A stretch of DNA of 64,000 nt from Cordilura impudica (taxonomy: Eukaryota; Arthropoda; Insecta; Diptera; Scathophagidae): the NCBI GenBank assembly GCA_963682025.1, contig OY821518.1, forward strand, positions 144,821,511 to 144,885,510. Reading direction: 5' to 3'. Within the stretch, counting starts at the first letter, position 1. Each line of letters starts with the position of its first letter. Of the stretch, positions 9,901 through 22,096 are shown one piece after another. Under the pieces are notes generated by a model. The model had not been told where the DNA came from. It ran no database searches and saw only the letters and a list, made by a program, of their open reading frames with translations. The position numbers and the translations under genes were made by a program.

Positions 9901-12679
9901 TTTTACGTTTTTAACCGGAACCTATTGTTAAGAGACTGACATGAAAATATTTTTAATATCTCAAAAAAAAACTCTTTTTTTTATTACAATTAAAATGATT
10001 CCTCAACCCTTTATATATTTGCTAACAATTGAAAAAATTATTTTTTTGTGATGTAGAGAAATTTCGAAAAAAATTTAAGACTGCGCTAGATGGATTAGCG
10101 ATTTTCAAACTATACGACTTCTTTATCATGAATAACCTTCTGTCTATTACAGCAATTCATGCTTAATACACTTTTTAATTTAAACATTTGAAAGAACATA
10201 GGAAACAACAGGAAAACAATTATTTTGTTTTTTCTTATATGAGAGTTGGAAAGAACAAGCTGAAGTAATCCCAATTTTAGATTTCTCTACATAAGCATAG
10301 CCATATCAACTACAAGTCTTGTAGTGTGTAGAACGTTTTTTAGTCAACACAAATTAATCGATTTACTTTTTATTTGAAAATTGCAATTTTTAATTATTCC
10401 AATAGTTAATCAACAACTTTGTTATGTTAACCGATTAACGGTTAATCGATTGAATATCCTAGTTGTTATAAAATTTTTTCTCAAATACTGTTTCAAAACT
10501 TTCAAGTTAGCGCAGCATCGAAAATATTTTCTACATACCTTCAATTGCTCTTTAACATTTTATAGATAACAATATCTAGTGGTGTATTTCAAGTCCACTT
10601 GTTTGAAATATGACTTTAATCTACCTTTACCAGTATGTTAGATGTTAAAATCATAATCAAATCATAAACTATGTTCAAAAAATTTATTAGTTGACAATTT
10701 AATTGATGTAAGAATTTTCGCTAGTCTTGGTTTTGCCAAATGTTTAATGTGCGACAGATTAATAAAATCACACATGGGCACCATAAAACACCATCGAAAT
10801 TAAATTTCGTCTTGCAAATCATCTGCATTCCATAATTCATTTTGCTAATTAGCATTGAATTAAATATTAAATTTTTTTGGTTTGTGAAATATCAATAAAA
10901 ACACTTTAAACTTCCTAAGTGGAATTGATATTTACTCTTTTTTTAAATAATTTTACTTAAGCACTATAAGGCTTCGAAAAAAATTAAATTTTAAATATTT
11001 TGCTTAAGACTTTTGATATTGGACCTATTATATGAATCAAAACTTAGAAAAGTTAAAGAAGAAAAAGTACAATTCAAGCCACGAAATCCAATTACTTTCG
11101 TATAAAACCTCTGTTGTAAATGATAATCTTATTTCATTATTTATTAATCTTACAACTAATCTAATATTTAAAACATAAATACACCATTTTACTTTTTAAA
11201 ATTAATTAATCTTCAGTTAAATTTTGTTTTAGTCTTCAACTTAATTTAAACTTTGTTTTAAATTCAATTTATTAAAACTTTTGGTGTAATCTAATTAATA
11301 TTTGGTCGTATATTTTTTTAACTTAATTTTAATTTTTAAATTCAAACTCAACTCTTAACACACTCAACTGTAGATTAAACACTAAAAATAGTTTGCCTTT
11401 CAGCAGTAATGCATTGATCACAATATTACGTGTAGGATAGGTAAACTTATTAATTTTTTATCAAACAATTTTTGATTATTTAAATAATGAAAAAATACTT
11501 CTTTCTTTTTATTATATAAAATATATTTTAAATAATATTTTATAATACCTATTGATAAAATTATAATTAATTTTCTGGTTGAGGAAATCTACCGTCAACT
11601 TAATTATTTATTATTTTTTCAAAATACGGAGATGGCCAAACAGAGTTGCCCTACTTTTTGCGGAAACAATTCTGTTCGACGTTTCGTTGCATAATTTTTT
11701 TTTATATATATTCCAGAAGGTATTTCAATTTTACACATATTTCACATACGTGTAGTAAGTGCTTATTAAAATTAGGGTGTCATTTATTCCGTTTTGTATT
11801 AATGATCTTATTAAAAAAAAATTGTAGATAAGGAGACGGGTATTAGCTCTTTTTAATAGTCTTTTTCCACATGAACATATGCTTATTCACAAACATTCTC
11901 AAGAACTTTGAATGTATTTAATGCGTGAACATTTAGTAAAACCAGATATAAATTTTAACTTTTTCTAAATAATTTTTAAAATTTTATTGATTTAATCTAT
12001 AAATTTGATACAATCAAGTTTAAGTCCATAAGGGCGGTTAAGGCCAAACGAAATAAGTGTGACCCTAATGTACATATCTCAATAAGATTTGTTTATTGTT
12101 GAAGAAAAATAAAACAAAGACACAGCAGCTCTCAAGTTGATCGTTGATAAAAACACTTAAAGGTAATTTCTTTAACATGCTGTTGTTGTTATTATAACTC
12201 CTGTTGTAGTTGTTGTTGTTTATTTAAAATGTATTTACCACATGAGTAAAATGTAATTTAATTTAGCAATAATACTTACAATGTTTTTACATTCTTTGAT
12301 TTCTCATACGTACATGCGTGTTACACTTGTATTGAATTGAATAAGGCAAAGCTTTTCTTCGTTGCATCTACGCTTCTTTATTTCGGAATATAGGAATTCT
12401 TAAGAAATATTTTCCAACATTAAAATTTTTATTATAAAACTAAAATTCGTACAAATTTGTAGTCAAGCATTTGTTCATATCGGCTGTGATATTTACATAG
12501 CGCTTTGGTCCAAAAAAGAGTCTAATCATGGCTAAATTAAGTATGAATTATGTGATATGAAAATACATTCAAACCAAAATTGAGTAATACTCGTATATGA
12601 CACATTTGTAAGACTCTAGATACGAGGGCAGTATGGAAACTCCGTGTACTTCCCTCGTAGCTAATTAAAAACTAACACA
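9901..12679. other. AT-rich intergenic DNA, no gene recognised
   Basis: Nearly 2.8 kb without coding signal on either strand. It contains poly-A/T runs, a small palindromic patch CCGATTAACGGTTAATCG (near 10430-10448) and a short TTG-rich run (about 12180-12220). Small open frames here have AT-driven composition and no motif. Confidence 0.4.
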
Positions 12680-12930
12680 GATCGTCACGACAGAAATCCA
12701 TGGAATGAAAGTGTGTGAGGTGGCTGTAGCAAGAGGCATCTCAACTGAGCGGGTAGATCTATATTTGGACATGAAGAATATATCCACACGATGAGTGCCG
12801 CGAATGCTCACATTCCGCTACAAGGCCAAGACCATCAAGGTCCTGTCTCCAAACCTGAAGAAATGGGCCATCAAACCGCACTCGCAGAATGTTTGATGGC
12901 TCGGAATGTTTAAATATTTTTGGAATACGA
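12680..12930 (+). pseudogene. mariner transposase fragment (GISTERV/VPRML)
   Basis: One plus-strand frame beginning near 12705 reads MKVCEVAVARGISTERVD, LDMKNISTR, stop, VPRMLTFRYKAK. Classical mariner transposases have a GIS.ERV helix followed by K.SARWVPRMLT, so the stop replaces the conserved Trp. Only the DNA-binding and linker segment remains, with a second stop about 40 codons on. No DDE core follows. The next 600 bp belong to a different (Tc1) family, so two relics lie side by side. Confidence 0.6.
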
Positions 12931-12969
12931 CGAAAAATGATTAAATATTATTTATTTTGAGAATATAAT

Positions 12970-13525
12970 CTCAATCTAATAGGAGACGTAAAAAATTAGT
13001 GCAATAAATCCGCTGTATTTCGTATTGTATCAGTGGTCATCCCAAAATTGGTCAAAACCGACTCACAAAGGACGGCAGTGAACCTTGCTAGTTTCGCAAA
13101 TAAATATATTGCTGCCTCTATTGAAGTTCACACTACGCGCCATTGATTAAATGAAGCAAATTTGCTTGCTAGATCACCCTGAAAAAAACCACATTAACAG
13201 AGTCAACAAAACAAAGCGCCATAATATTGCGAAACGGTATCTGTATTGGTAAATTGAACTAAAGTGGGCTAAGATCTTTGTGTCCGATGGAATATATTTT
13301 AATGCTAAAGAAAAAATTTCTCCTAGATATCAGTCAAACATGGCGGAGATTCAATTATGGTGTGGGATAAAAAGCGATATGTTTAATATGGAAAACTTAG
13401 TTATATGCGATATCTTGATCGAAGAGATTATAAACGCAAATAAAAATTGTGAAATACAAAACCACGCTTCGCCCAAAATGGCCTCAGACAATAAAACGAT
13501 CACGAGCATGATAACGATACGAAGC
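12970..13525 (+). pseudogene. Tc1-like transposase fragment
   Basis: Shifting plus-strand frames give a Tc1 order. It opens with a GRPRK-like RRKKISAIN start, then NKTKRHNIAKRYLYW (like AHKKARLEFAKRHLDW), KIFVSDGIYFNAKEKI (like VIFSDESKFNLFG with the first Asp), GDSIMVWD (like GGSIMVWGC) and DNDTKHLSR (like QQDNDPKHTS with the second Asp). Stops and at least two frame changes are present and the C-terminus is missing. The assignment is by motif memory; the superfamily is fairly secure, the lineage is not. Confidence 0.55.
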
Positions 13526-13586
13526 ACTTAAGTCGCTTCGCTGGTAGCCTTCTAGCGACAATAATGTGCTTAGAAAATCTACACAT

Positions 13587-14027
13587 GATGAATTTCATTT
13601 AAAAATCAAGATAAAACTGAAATTTTGAACCCGACCACCTCAGCAGATATCGACGAATTTTGTTCATAGCTAAATTTGATCAATACAAACAAACCCTCAT
13701 TTTTAGAAATGACTGTTTTGCGATTTTTTGGGCGTGGCACAGTGGGAAAGTTTTCGAAAAAACGCGAAAATGGTCGAAAAGTGCTCCATTTAAAATGCAA
13801 TAACTCAGAATCGGCTGAACCGATTTCCATGATCTTGGTATCATTAAAAAGATATTTTAACAGGCTTTATGACACGTTTGTCATACACTGTAAAAAATTT
13901 TATAACAAAAAGAAAATTTTAAATAACGAAAAAACCAAAAAGATCAAGGGTTTTTTTACAGTGTATTATTTTTTTAGAAAGGTTTATCCTTCACCTATAC
14001 CATATCCAAAAAGAAAAATGGGTTCTT
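13587..14027 (+). repeat. left terminal inverted repeat
   Basis: About 441 bp pair with 16817-17252 at high identity with small indels. Both arms encode the same spurious frame, so ORFs here are artefacts of the repeat. The inner limit is the GGGTTCTT word. Confidence 0.85.
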
Positions 14028-14464
14028 GTGTCACTTCTAGTAATTGCCCTTATATTTTATATTTACAGGTAAAATAACACAGTACAACACATGATTTGCC
14101 AACTCAATTCGCTTTTATTCGCAATTGAGTAAAGGTATGAATTTCAAAAATTTGCTCTACATACGCACAACATTCTTCGGAAAAACCCTCGATCATATTT
14201 TTTATGATTCTCAGAATTAACAAAACGGAATAAAAAAAGGGTTATTTAATTTTTATGATTGCGTAAGCAAAGTAATTTTTAATCATTTGGGTTTTTCAGT
14301 TGGCTACCTGTATGACTTTTTTACAGAAATTCAACCCACATTTAAGGCTGGTCATTATTCGGAAAATTTAAAACTCACACATGGTGAAACAGGTATATAG
14401 CCACCGTAAAAAAATATGCACCCATTTATAAGTACCTGTCAGTAAACTAGTGAACAATACACAG

Positions 14465-14500
14465 TATAAATAGGAGTGCATTGATCGATTTTACTCATTC
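14465..14500 (+). promoter_or_regulatory. TATA box plus arthropod initiator
   Basis: TATAAATAG at 14465-14473 is followed by TCATTC at 14495-14500, close to the arthropod initiator TCAGTY, with its A at 14497. The TATA-to-start distance is about 32 bp, the standard spacing, and the first transposase codons lie about 110 bp downstream. This is a prediction from motif and spacing. Confidence 0.6.
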
Positions 14501-14605
14501 AACAAGTGTCGACGAACGCGTAAATTACAAGTCCATATTTTAAAAGTGCAACGTACCGAAATTCATAATTATAAACAGTTTTACGAATATATTTTAAAAA
14601 TTTGA

Positions 14606-16792
14606 GTGAATATGAATTCAAACAATAAGTACAGATGCATAAAAATATCTAATAAGTGTTGCGCTTCGCTTCGTAAAATAAGTGAGAACGAGGCTGCAAA
14701 TATAATTGAGCATTTTCCAGCTGTCGCCAACATTCATTGTAACCGTATTTGCGAAACTTGCCGGAGTACACTGAGAAAAGCGCGCAGTCGTAATGAATCC
14801 AACGTGGAGCAGAATGAAGTCTCAAATTATTTACCAATAACGCCCAGCGATTATTGAATTGAATGAACTTCCAACTTGTACCAGCCGTAATGCAAACATC
14901 GAAAGCAACGAACTCATTGAAAATATAAATGATCACATTATTCCTCATCTACCAAACCAAATGACGCCTCTTAAAAGGAAATATATCAAACGAGATGCAT
15001 ACAGAAATAGAAAATCAGTGCAAATTTTGGAAAATATAGCAGATTCACTTGGAGCTGATCCATTATCTGATTTGTCAGCGCAACTTGAAAACGTCAAAGC
15101 CATTTACGAAGAAATTTTGCAAAACATCAAATATCGAATAGAGAACAGCTCAAATCTTTTGGAAAAGCAAAAACTTTTATCTCTCTTACCAATCAATATG
15201 AGTTACGCAGAAATTAAAGATCGTTTTGGGGATGATATATCTCACGATTGTATCAAAAAAAGTAAAGATATCCAAAGGAATATAACGAAGTTTGCAGATA
15301 TCAATCTTTTAAAAATGAGCAGACGTAGTTTACCAACCGAAACTCTAAGCACAGTCAAATTATTTTATGACGATGGTGAAATTAGCCGAATGATGCCAGG
15401 ATAGCAAGATTCAATTACTATTAAACAAGGAAACTTACGTGAAAAAGTTCAAAAAAGACTGATGTTATCTTCACTAGGCGAATCTTACTACGAATTAAAA
15501 AAAAAAACATCCCTTGGCCAAAGTTGGTTTTACAAAATTTACAATGTTAAGGCCAAAAAATTGTATGAAACTAGGAGTTGGAAACCAGCAAAATATCTGT
15601 ATATGCACATTCCATCAGAATATGAAATTGATGTTTGAAAAAGTCGCTTAAAATCATTTTGTTTTGAAGGAGAATGCATATTTACCGACTACAAAGATGT
15701 TCTCAAATTCGTTGTTTGTAATGGTGACATACAAAAAAGCGAGTGTTGCGTTTCAATGTGTGGTCACTGCTTCAAAAATTTAAATAATCTAAAAACGCAT
15801 ATGCTAAAACGTTTTGAAAATAACCAAACTGAAGAAATAATATACAAAAAGTGGAATACAACGATTAGATGTGTTCTGGAAACGTTAACCACCAACCGAG
15901 AATCATTTGTCAGTGATTTTACTGAACACATCAAAGTTCTGATTCCGCAACATTTCATAGCAAAGCGACAATCTGAATTTATCAGCAATAAAAGAGCGGC
16001 GCTGTTATCAGGAGAAATGTTAATTCAAATGGACTTTGCTGAAAATTATGCATTTCTTGTACAAGATGCCGTGCAAGGATACCATTGGAATAATGATCAG
16101 GCTACAATACATCCGTTCGTTATTTATTACAAGGGTAATTATTTTAATATTTTGGTTTTAGTAAACACATCCATCTACACTCATCAAAATATTTAATATT
16201 TTTTATTTATTTGTTTTTTTCCTTTGTTTGTTTATTTTCAGATAACGATAAATTATTTCATAAAAGCTTCGCCATAATATCTGATTGCAATACCCATGAT
16301 AGTATAGCAGTTCATCTATATATTTCAAAAATGATACAGTTCGTGAAGGCCAATATAACCAACAATATTAATAAAATCATTTACGTATCAGATGGTGCAG
16401 GAGCACAATATAAAAATAAATATAACTTCATTAATTTATGCCATCACAAATCTGATTTTGGTATTGACGCTGAATGGCACTTTTATGCTACCAGTCATGG
16501 AAAATCTGCATGTGATGGAATCGCAGGAACATTGAAGAGAGGTGCTCGAAATTATGGTATTGCAAATAAAAATGAAATCCAGACAACGAGGCAACTCTAT
16601 CACTGGGCATCAGAAACATATAAGACCACCATACAAGTTGCTTACGCAGATGCTGACGAATACAAAAACGTTAAAGAAAAGCTATTTTCAAGATATAAAG
16701 AAGCTCAAACTATAACAGGAACGCAAGGCTTTCATTCATTCATTCCAATAAATGAAACTTTTGTACGTATTACAAGAAGTGACACTACTTAA
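14606..16792 (+). pseudogene. Sola-like DDE transposase, two exons, broken
   Basis: The reading starts near 14606 with a cysteine-rich segment (NKCCASLRKIS ... HCNRICETCRSTLRK). It shifts by one base near 14845, then continues in one frame through TAG at 15402-15404 and TGA at 15636-15638. A second Cys/His patch (CCVSMCGHCFKNLNNLKTH) follows near 15745-15800. The catalytic-looking motifs are IQMDFAENY (about 16023-16050) and, after an intron, SDGAGAQYKNK (about 16390), HFYATSHGKSACDG and LKRGARN. The intron is 16135-16241 (AAGG|GTAATT ... TTTTCAG|ATAACG), and joining it restores an open frame. Total length is about 690 residues. The damage is two point nonsense changes and one indel, so decay is slight. 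The protein family occurs widely in insects and cnidarians as I recall it; Sola is my best assignment, Mutator-like is the alternative. Confidence 0.75.
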
Positions 16793-16816
16793 AAAATTAT
16801 ATAAAAAAAACTAAAA

Positions 16817-17252
16817 AAGAACCCATTTTACTTTTTGGATATGGTATAGGTGAAGGATAAACCTTTCTAAAAAAATAATACACTGTAAAAAAACCCTTGA
16901 TCTTTTTGGTTTTTTCGTTATTTAAAATTTTCTTTTTGTTATAACATTTTTTACAGTGTATTTTTTTTTCAAACGTGTCATAAAGCCTGTTAAAATATCT
17001 TTTTAATGATACCAATATCATGGAAATCGGTTCAGCCGATTCTGAGTTATTGCATTTTAAATGGAGCACTTTTCGACCATTTTCGCGTTTTTTCGAAAAC
17101 TTTCCCACTGTGCCACGCCCAAAAAATCGCAAAACAGTCATTTCTAAAAATGAGGGGTTGTTTGTATTGATCAAATTTAGCTATGAACAAAATTTCATCG
17201 ATATCTGAGGGGGTCGGGTTCAATGCATCTCGATTTTTACATGAAATTCATC
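16817..17252 (-). repeat. right terminal inverted repeat
   Basis: About 436 bp, reverse complement of 13587-14027. It starts 24 bases after the transposase stop codon. Confidence 0.85.
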
Positions 17253-17310
17253 ACATAGAAAACGTATTCGTTGTGGCAACCGAATTTGTTGCCAATCAAA
17301 TATTTTCTAA
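17253..17310 (+). repeat. MITE fragment flanking the Sola-like insertion
   Basis: AGAAAACGTATTCGTTGTGG and CAACCGAATTTGTTGCCAA match the left end of the MITE at 36190-36417. The Sola-like element lies in its first bases. Confidence 0.6.
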
Positions 17311-18139
17311 ATGAACGTACGTAATTTAAGGCAACTGATGTTTTAAGTAAATTTGATTGTATGAATTGTTGAATATAGTCCATGCAATGGAATTTGGATT
17401 TTATTTATTGATGGTTACAACCATTTATTGAGGTTACCATGGTTCAGTGATGCATACGAATTTATTAGATAGTCGTTCCATAATCTTTCGTAGTATTGCT
17501 GAAAGCAATTTGGACACTTAAGCTGCTACTTCCTATATTTTGTGGTACTTATTCTTAAATCACAAAAAAAGCAACGAAAATGAGGAATTTCTGATTACTG
17601 TTCGTGTGTAGTCTCCTAATCGATCTTAGTATAACTTTAATGTACCTTAAAAATTACTATTTATTCAAACTTCATTTTTGTTATTCTTTTTAATATTTAA
17701 TTTTCCACCAATATTTAAGAACGAGTAATTAATAAATTACCATTCCACGCAACCACTAAAACAGAAAATTAACACAGCAACAAACTTAATCACAACAGCT
17801 GTAAAACTTAGTGATGAAAGATTTATTTCGAAAAATATAATTAAAATAAAAGATGTATTAATGAAAAACAGCTATACTACAACTATAATAAATAATCTAA
17901 TACATAAAATAAAAAATAAGAAATCAAGGAAAAATTAGGAAAAAAAAATACATATGGTAACATTAAATTCTTTAGTGTATCATATACCTATACCAAAACT
18001 TACAGAGAACCAACAACTAAAAAACTTAATGAACAAATAATATTAGCACATAAACCCAAGAAAACAATTACTTCACTTTTCACACAAACAAAAACCAAAA
18101 TACCATAACAAGAACAAAGTAACGTAGTGTATGAAACAA
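17311..18139. other. AT-rich intergenic DNA
   Basis: No coding or structural feature is recognised. Confidence 0.35.
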
Positions 18140-18405
18140 GGTTCAGAAAATACACACATGAAACACACAATGTTCTGTTCAAAAGCAGCCAACACATTTC
18201 TTTATTTTCATATCAGTTATGTGCGTTTCTAAATTTTCTACGGTGCCCAACACAATCATGACTGTGTTCGTTTTAATATTTCGCTATTTACACGAACATT
18301 TTTGTATCACGTACTTTTTGTTTCGATCACACATAAACCACACATATTGGAGTGTTGCTATATTTGAAGTTCGTGTTCTGGTACGTGTACTGAAAAAAAA
18401 AAACA

Positions 18406-18705
18406 GAACATGTACAATAAACGGGTTCGAGTTCAGTTATACTTTAAGTCGTGTTGTGGCTCATGTGCTAAGAAAAAACAGAACATGTACAATAAACAGG
18501 TTCGAGTTCAGTTATATTTTAAGTCGTGTTCAGGCTCGTGTACTAAGAAAAAACAGAACATGTACAATAAACAGGTTCGAGTTCAGTTATATTTTAAGTC
18601 GTGTTATGGCTCGTGTACTAAGAAAAAATAGAACATGTACAATAAACAGGTTCGCGTTCAGTTATATTTTAAATTCGTGTTCTGGTTCTTGTACTACGAA
18701 AAATT
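18406..18705 (+). repeat. 75-bp tandem repeat, four copies
   Basis: GAACATGTACAATAAAC starts at 18406, 18481, 18556 and 18631, exactly 75 bp apart. The unit also has CGAGTTCAGTTATATTTTAA and GTGTACTAAGAAAAAA. A period divisible by three creates a repetitive open frame that I do not regard as a gene. Confidence 0.9.
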
Positions 18706-19772
18706 GAAACATCAGTTCGCGATCTGATACACCCCGATAAAAACGACAACAATTGTTTCAACCAAATTTATTAAAATTTTATTGACCCTTTTTTATTTTT
18801 TGTGATTTACGTTGAAATTATTTACAATTGTTTTTATTGACTGATTTTTATTTTAATAAAAGATGGTAATAAAATACTTAAGACACAAAAACTGCATACT
18901 GCACTTAAATCTTTCTTGCAGGATTCAATCAGACGTGTAAATTTTTTCGTTTCGCTATTAAAAGTTGCGTATTTTTTATAGCAAAACTTATTTCTGTTAT
19001 TGCTTTCAAATTGTTTTTATTTTCACAAAATATTTGCAATTTACACAATAACACAGTACACTTATAGATCACGATCTAATGAAAACTGAACCACTTTTAA
19101 TAAATAAATGACGCACGCACTCGCTATTTATTGCAAAATCAATTGCGTGAAATTGTAACGTAAGTCATAAAAAAGGGACAATAAAATATGAATATATTTT
19201 TTTGGGTTTTTTTATTGACACTCTTGTGTTTTTATGCAAAAAATCCCAAAAAATCATTGAGAAAAGGATTGTGCATTGACACTAATTGGTTCGCAAATTA
19301 AGGGTGGGTGATTGTGTTTTTTATGATGCAAAATTTGTTTGTGTCTAAAGTTATTTGTTACAAAAAAAAAAAAAAAATGTTTGCAAAAGATCCTAACAAC
19401 CAACAAGTGTGTCTTTTATGCCGCAAAATTGGGTTTTTAGACTATGACACTAATTGGTTGCGAAAATAGGGGTGGGTAATGCAAAAAAACCTTACAACCA
19501 ACAAGTGTAACTTTTATGATGCTAAATAGTTTTTGTGTCTTAAGTATTTTATTACCATATTTTATTAAAATAAAAACCAGTCAATAAAAACAATTGTAAA
19601 TAATTTCAACGTAAATCACAAACAAATGGACAATAAAATTTTAAAATATTTGACAATTGTAAACAATTTGCAACGTAAGTCATAAAAAAAGGTCAATAAA
19701 ATTTTAATAAATATGGTTGAAACAATTGTTGTCGTTTTTATCGGGGTGTATCAGATCGCGAATTGATGTTTC

Positions 19773-20072
19773 AATTTTTCGTAGTACAAGAACCAGAACA
19801 CGAATTTAAAATATAACTGAACTCGAACCTGTTTATTGTACATGTTCTATTTTTTCTTAGTACACGAGCCAGAACACGACTTAAAATATAACTGAACTCG
19901 AACGTGTTTATTGTACATGTTCTATTTTTTCTTAGTACACGAGCCTGAACACGACTTAAAATATAACTGAACTCGAACCTGTTTATTGTACATGTTCTGT
20001 TTTTTCTTACTACACGAGCCACAACACGACTTAAAATATAACTGAACTCGAACCTGTTTATTGTACATGTTC
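19773..20072 (-). repeat. 75-bp tandem repeat, four copies (inverted arm)
   Basis: CATGTTC occurs at 19841, 19916, 19991 and 20066, again 75 bp apart. This is the mirror image of the array at 18406-18705. Confidence 0.9.
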
Positions 20073-20938
20073 TGTTTTTTTTTCAGTACACGTACCAGAA
20101 CATGAACTTCAAATAAAGCAACACTCAAAAATGTGTGCTTTATGTGTGATTGAAACAAAAAGTACGTGATACAAAAATGTTCGTGTAAATAACGAAATAT
20201 TAAATCGAACACAGTTATGGTTGTGTTGGGCACCGAAGAAAATTTAAAAACAAACATAATTGATATGAAAATAAAAATATGTGTGTGTTGGTCTAAGTCA
20301 TGTTTGTTTACATATATGTACGAGTTTTTTATTCAGTGTGTGTTTTTTTCTGAACTCTGGTCAAAATATTAAACAAATAGAGAAAAGAAACCAAACGATA
20401 CACTATAGAAAGTTTACGTATACAACAAAAGACAAACAGTCTAATTCATAAACACTTTTTAAGAGCTTAATAAGCTGTTAATAAGAAACAATAGGAAAAA
20501 CAGTATTCATAAACATAAAATATTAAAATTTTATTGTAGGCTTTACCCTACTTTAAACCTTTCATAAAATGACATTTCTCAATGTTTATTTACATTAATT
20601 GGTCTAGTTAAAATAAAATTACCATTTTTGTTATTATTTCAATAAAAAATAGATAAATCAGTTTTTTATAAAAAAAAAAAAGAAAAGTGTATTTGATTAT
20701 TTTAATTGGAAGAATTGGTAAGTATAACAAATTCTACAACTTCTAGTTTTTTATATTGTAGCTAATTAAAATGAAGTCCTCTTCTTCTTACCACCATTAA
20801 GGTCTGCTCTTGATAGTTTATTTTCCAGTGCATAAAAAATAAGTCCAAATATTGGCAAACATTTTCTGTGACTCCAAATCACTAATAGAAACAATAATAA
20901 CTTTTCGGTATTGTGGGGTAAATTACTTTTGGCTTAAA

Positions 20939-21999
20939 TGGAGTTTAGGGGCAACTCCCCAATCAGTTTTAAATTCCCACCAGTTATAAAACATTTTATT
21001 GCGGTTCTAGGAAAATATTTTTTTTCGGCGGTCAAGCCTATTACCCTAGTTATGGACTTCCGAAGTTTTGACATGGACTTGTATATATCTGTGTTATTTA
21101 GCATCGGATTTCAGCTATATACATATATATCATTTGAAAGCTTACTTGAGTGCCTTTTATTTCATATTTTTAAATTTAAAATCTATTAACCCATTATGAA
21201 CCTATTTAAAATTTTGTATTTTTGTAATAGAGTTTTTTTTTCTTAAATATGGAATTATCTCGTAAACAAACATATATCATGTGTGTTTTTACGTAAACGG
21301 AATGAAAACTGGGTCCACTGGCTTCATTTCGATATACATTTCGACCCCTTAAACCTTTCAGGACCGGATATACTATCATTGTTTTACGGAAATTAACCCA
21401 CTAACTACTGTTATAAAACTTTTTGATAAAATTTAAAAAGAACTAAAAAAATATATAGAGGAATTAACCCACTAACAAATATTTTTTCATAATATTATGA
21501 AAATTTTTGATAATAAATAGGAATATATATTTCGAAAAAAAAAAATAAAAAGTGTAGGTAAAATCCGTAATATATCCGGTCCTGAAAGGGTTAAGAGGTC
21601 GAAATATAATTCAAAATGAAGCTAGTGGACCCAGATTTTATTCAGTTTACGTAAAAGCACACATGATTTATGTCTATTTACGAGATAATTCCATTTTTAA
21701 GAAAAAACTCTATTACAAAAATACAAAATGTGAAATAGGTTCATAATGGGTGAATAGATTTTAAATTTAAAAATATGAAATAAAAGGCACTCAAGTAAGC
21801 TTTCAAATGATATATATGTATATAGCTGAAATCCGATGCTAAATAACACAGTTATATACAAGTCCATGTCAAAACATCGGAAGTCCATAACTAGGGTAAT
21901 AGTCTCGACCGCCGAAAAAAAATATTTTCCTGGAATCAGCCCAAAAGCCCCTACTTCCCCCCAAAAAAAATAAAATCGGAGCGTTGCCCCTAAACTCCA
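20939..21999. mobile_element. 1.06-kb inverted-repeat element
   Basis: The left arm 20939-21373 begins TGGAGTTTAGGGGCAAC. The right arm 21569-21999 is its inverse, and both run inward to TTTCAGGACCGGATATA. The arms are about 430 bp with modest divergence around a loop of about 195 bp that contains TTAACCCACTAAC twice. Apparent proteins on the two strands are copies of the same arm. It lies inside a wider pair of inverted words (TCTAATTCATAAA at 20440 and its complement ending 22568) that may mark an enclosing element. There is no coding capacity and the superfamily is unknown. Confidence 0.6.
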
Positions 22000-22012
22000 C
22001 TTGTTCCGTACT

Positions 22013-22096
22013 TTTTCTGATATTCAATTGATATTTTCTGAAATTCAATTGATGTTTTCTGAAATACAATTGATACTTTCTGAAAATCAATTGATA
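22013..22096 (-). repeat. 21-bp tandem repeat, four copies
   Basis: TTTTCTGAAATTCAATTGAT-like units start at 22013, 22034, 22055 and 22076. They adjoin the inverted-repeat element. Confidence 0.85.

Larger units (their letters stand above)
13587..17252 (+). mobile_element. complete long-TIR DNA transposon, probably Sola-type
   Basis: A 3666-bp element is bounded by inverted repeats of about 440 bp beginning GATGAATTTCAT. It is flanked by ACAT at 13583-13586 and again at 17253-17256. Removing the element and one ACAT restores TACACATAGAAAACGTATTC, which matches the left end of the MITE seen intact at 36190, so the 4-bp duplication is supported by target reconstruction. A 4-bp duplication and the encoded protein type point to the Sola superfamily (inference from memory). 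The element carries its own promoter and a one-intron transposase gene, now broken. Confidence 0.8.
18140..20357. mobile_element. foldback-like element with 75-bp tandem repeats in its arms
   Basis: An outer arm (18140-18893) and its inverse (19529-20357) enclose a loop of about 635 bp. Each arm contains, from outside inward, a unique part, four 75-bp direct repeats and another unique part (TACACCCCGATAAAAACGAC near 18730, with its complement near 19740). The right arm has an extra internal duplication of about 75 bp (near 19620-19700). The loop holds GACACTAATTGGTT and AAGGGTGGGT words in several copies but no gene. Long arms built of tandem repeats recall Drosophila foldback elements. Exact ends and a target duplication could not be fixed, so the limits are approximate. 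Confidence 0.65.

Noticed and set aside
13676..14077. 133-codon frame, also present at 16797-17174 on the other strand
   Set aside because: Both lie in the terminal inverted repeats of the Sola-like element and precede or follow the real transposase. No family motif.
18219..18707. 162-codon frame with repeated NRTCTINRFEFSYILSRV
   Set aside because: It is created by a 75-bp tandem repeat whose period is divisible by three. The mirror frame on the other arm shows it is repeat structure, not selection for protein.
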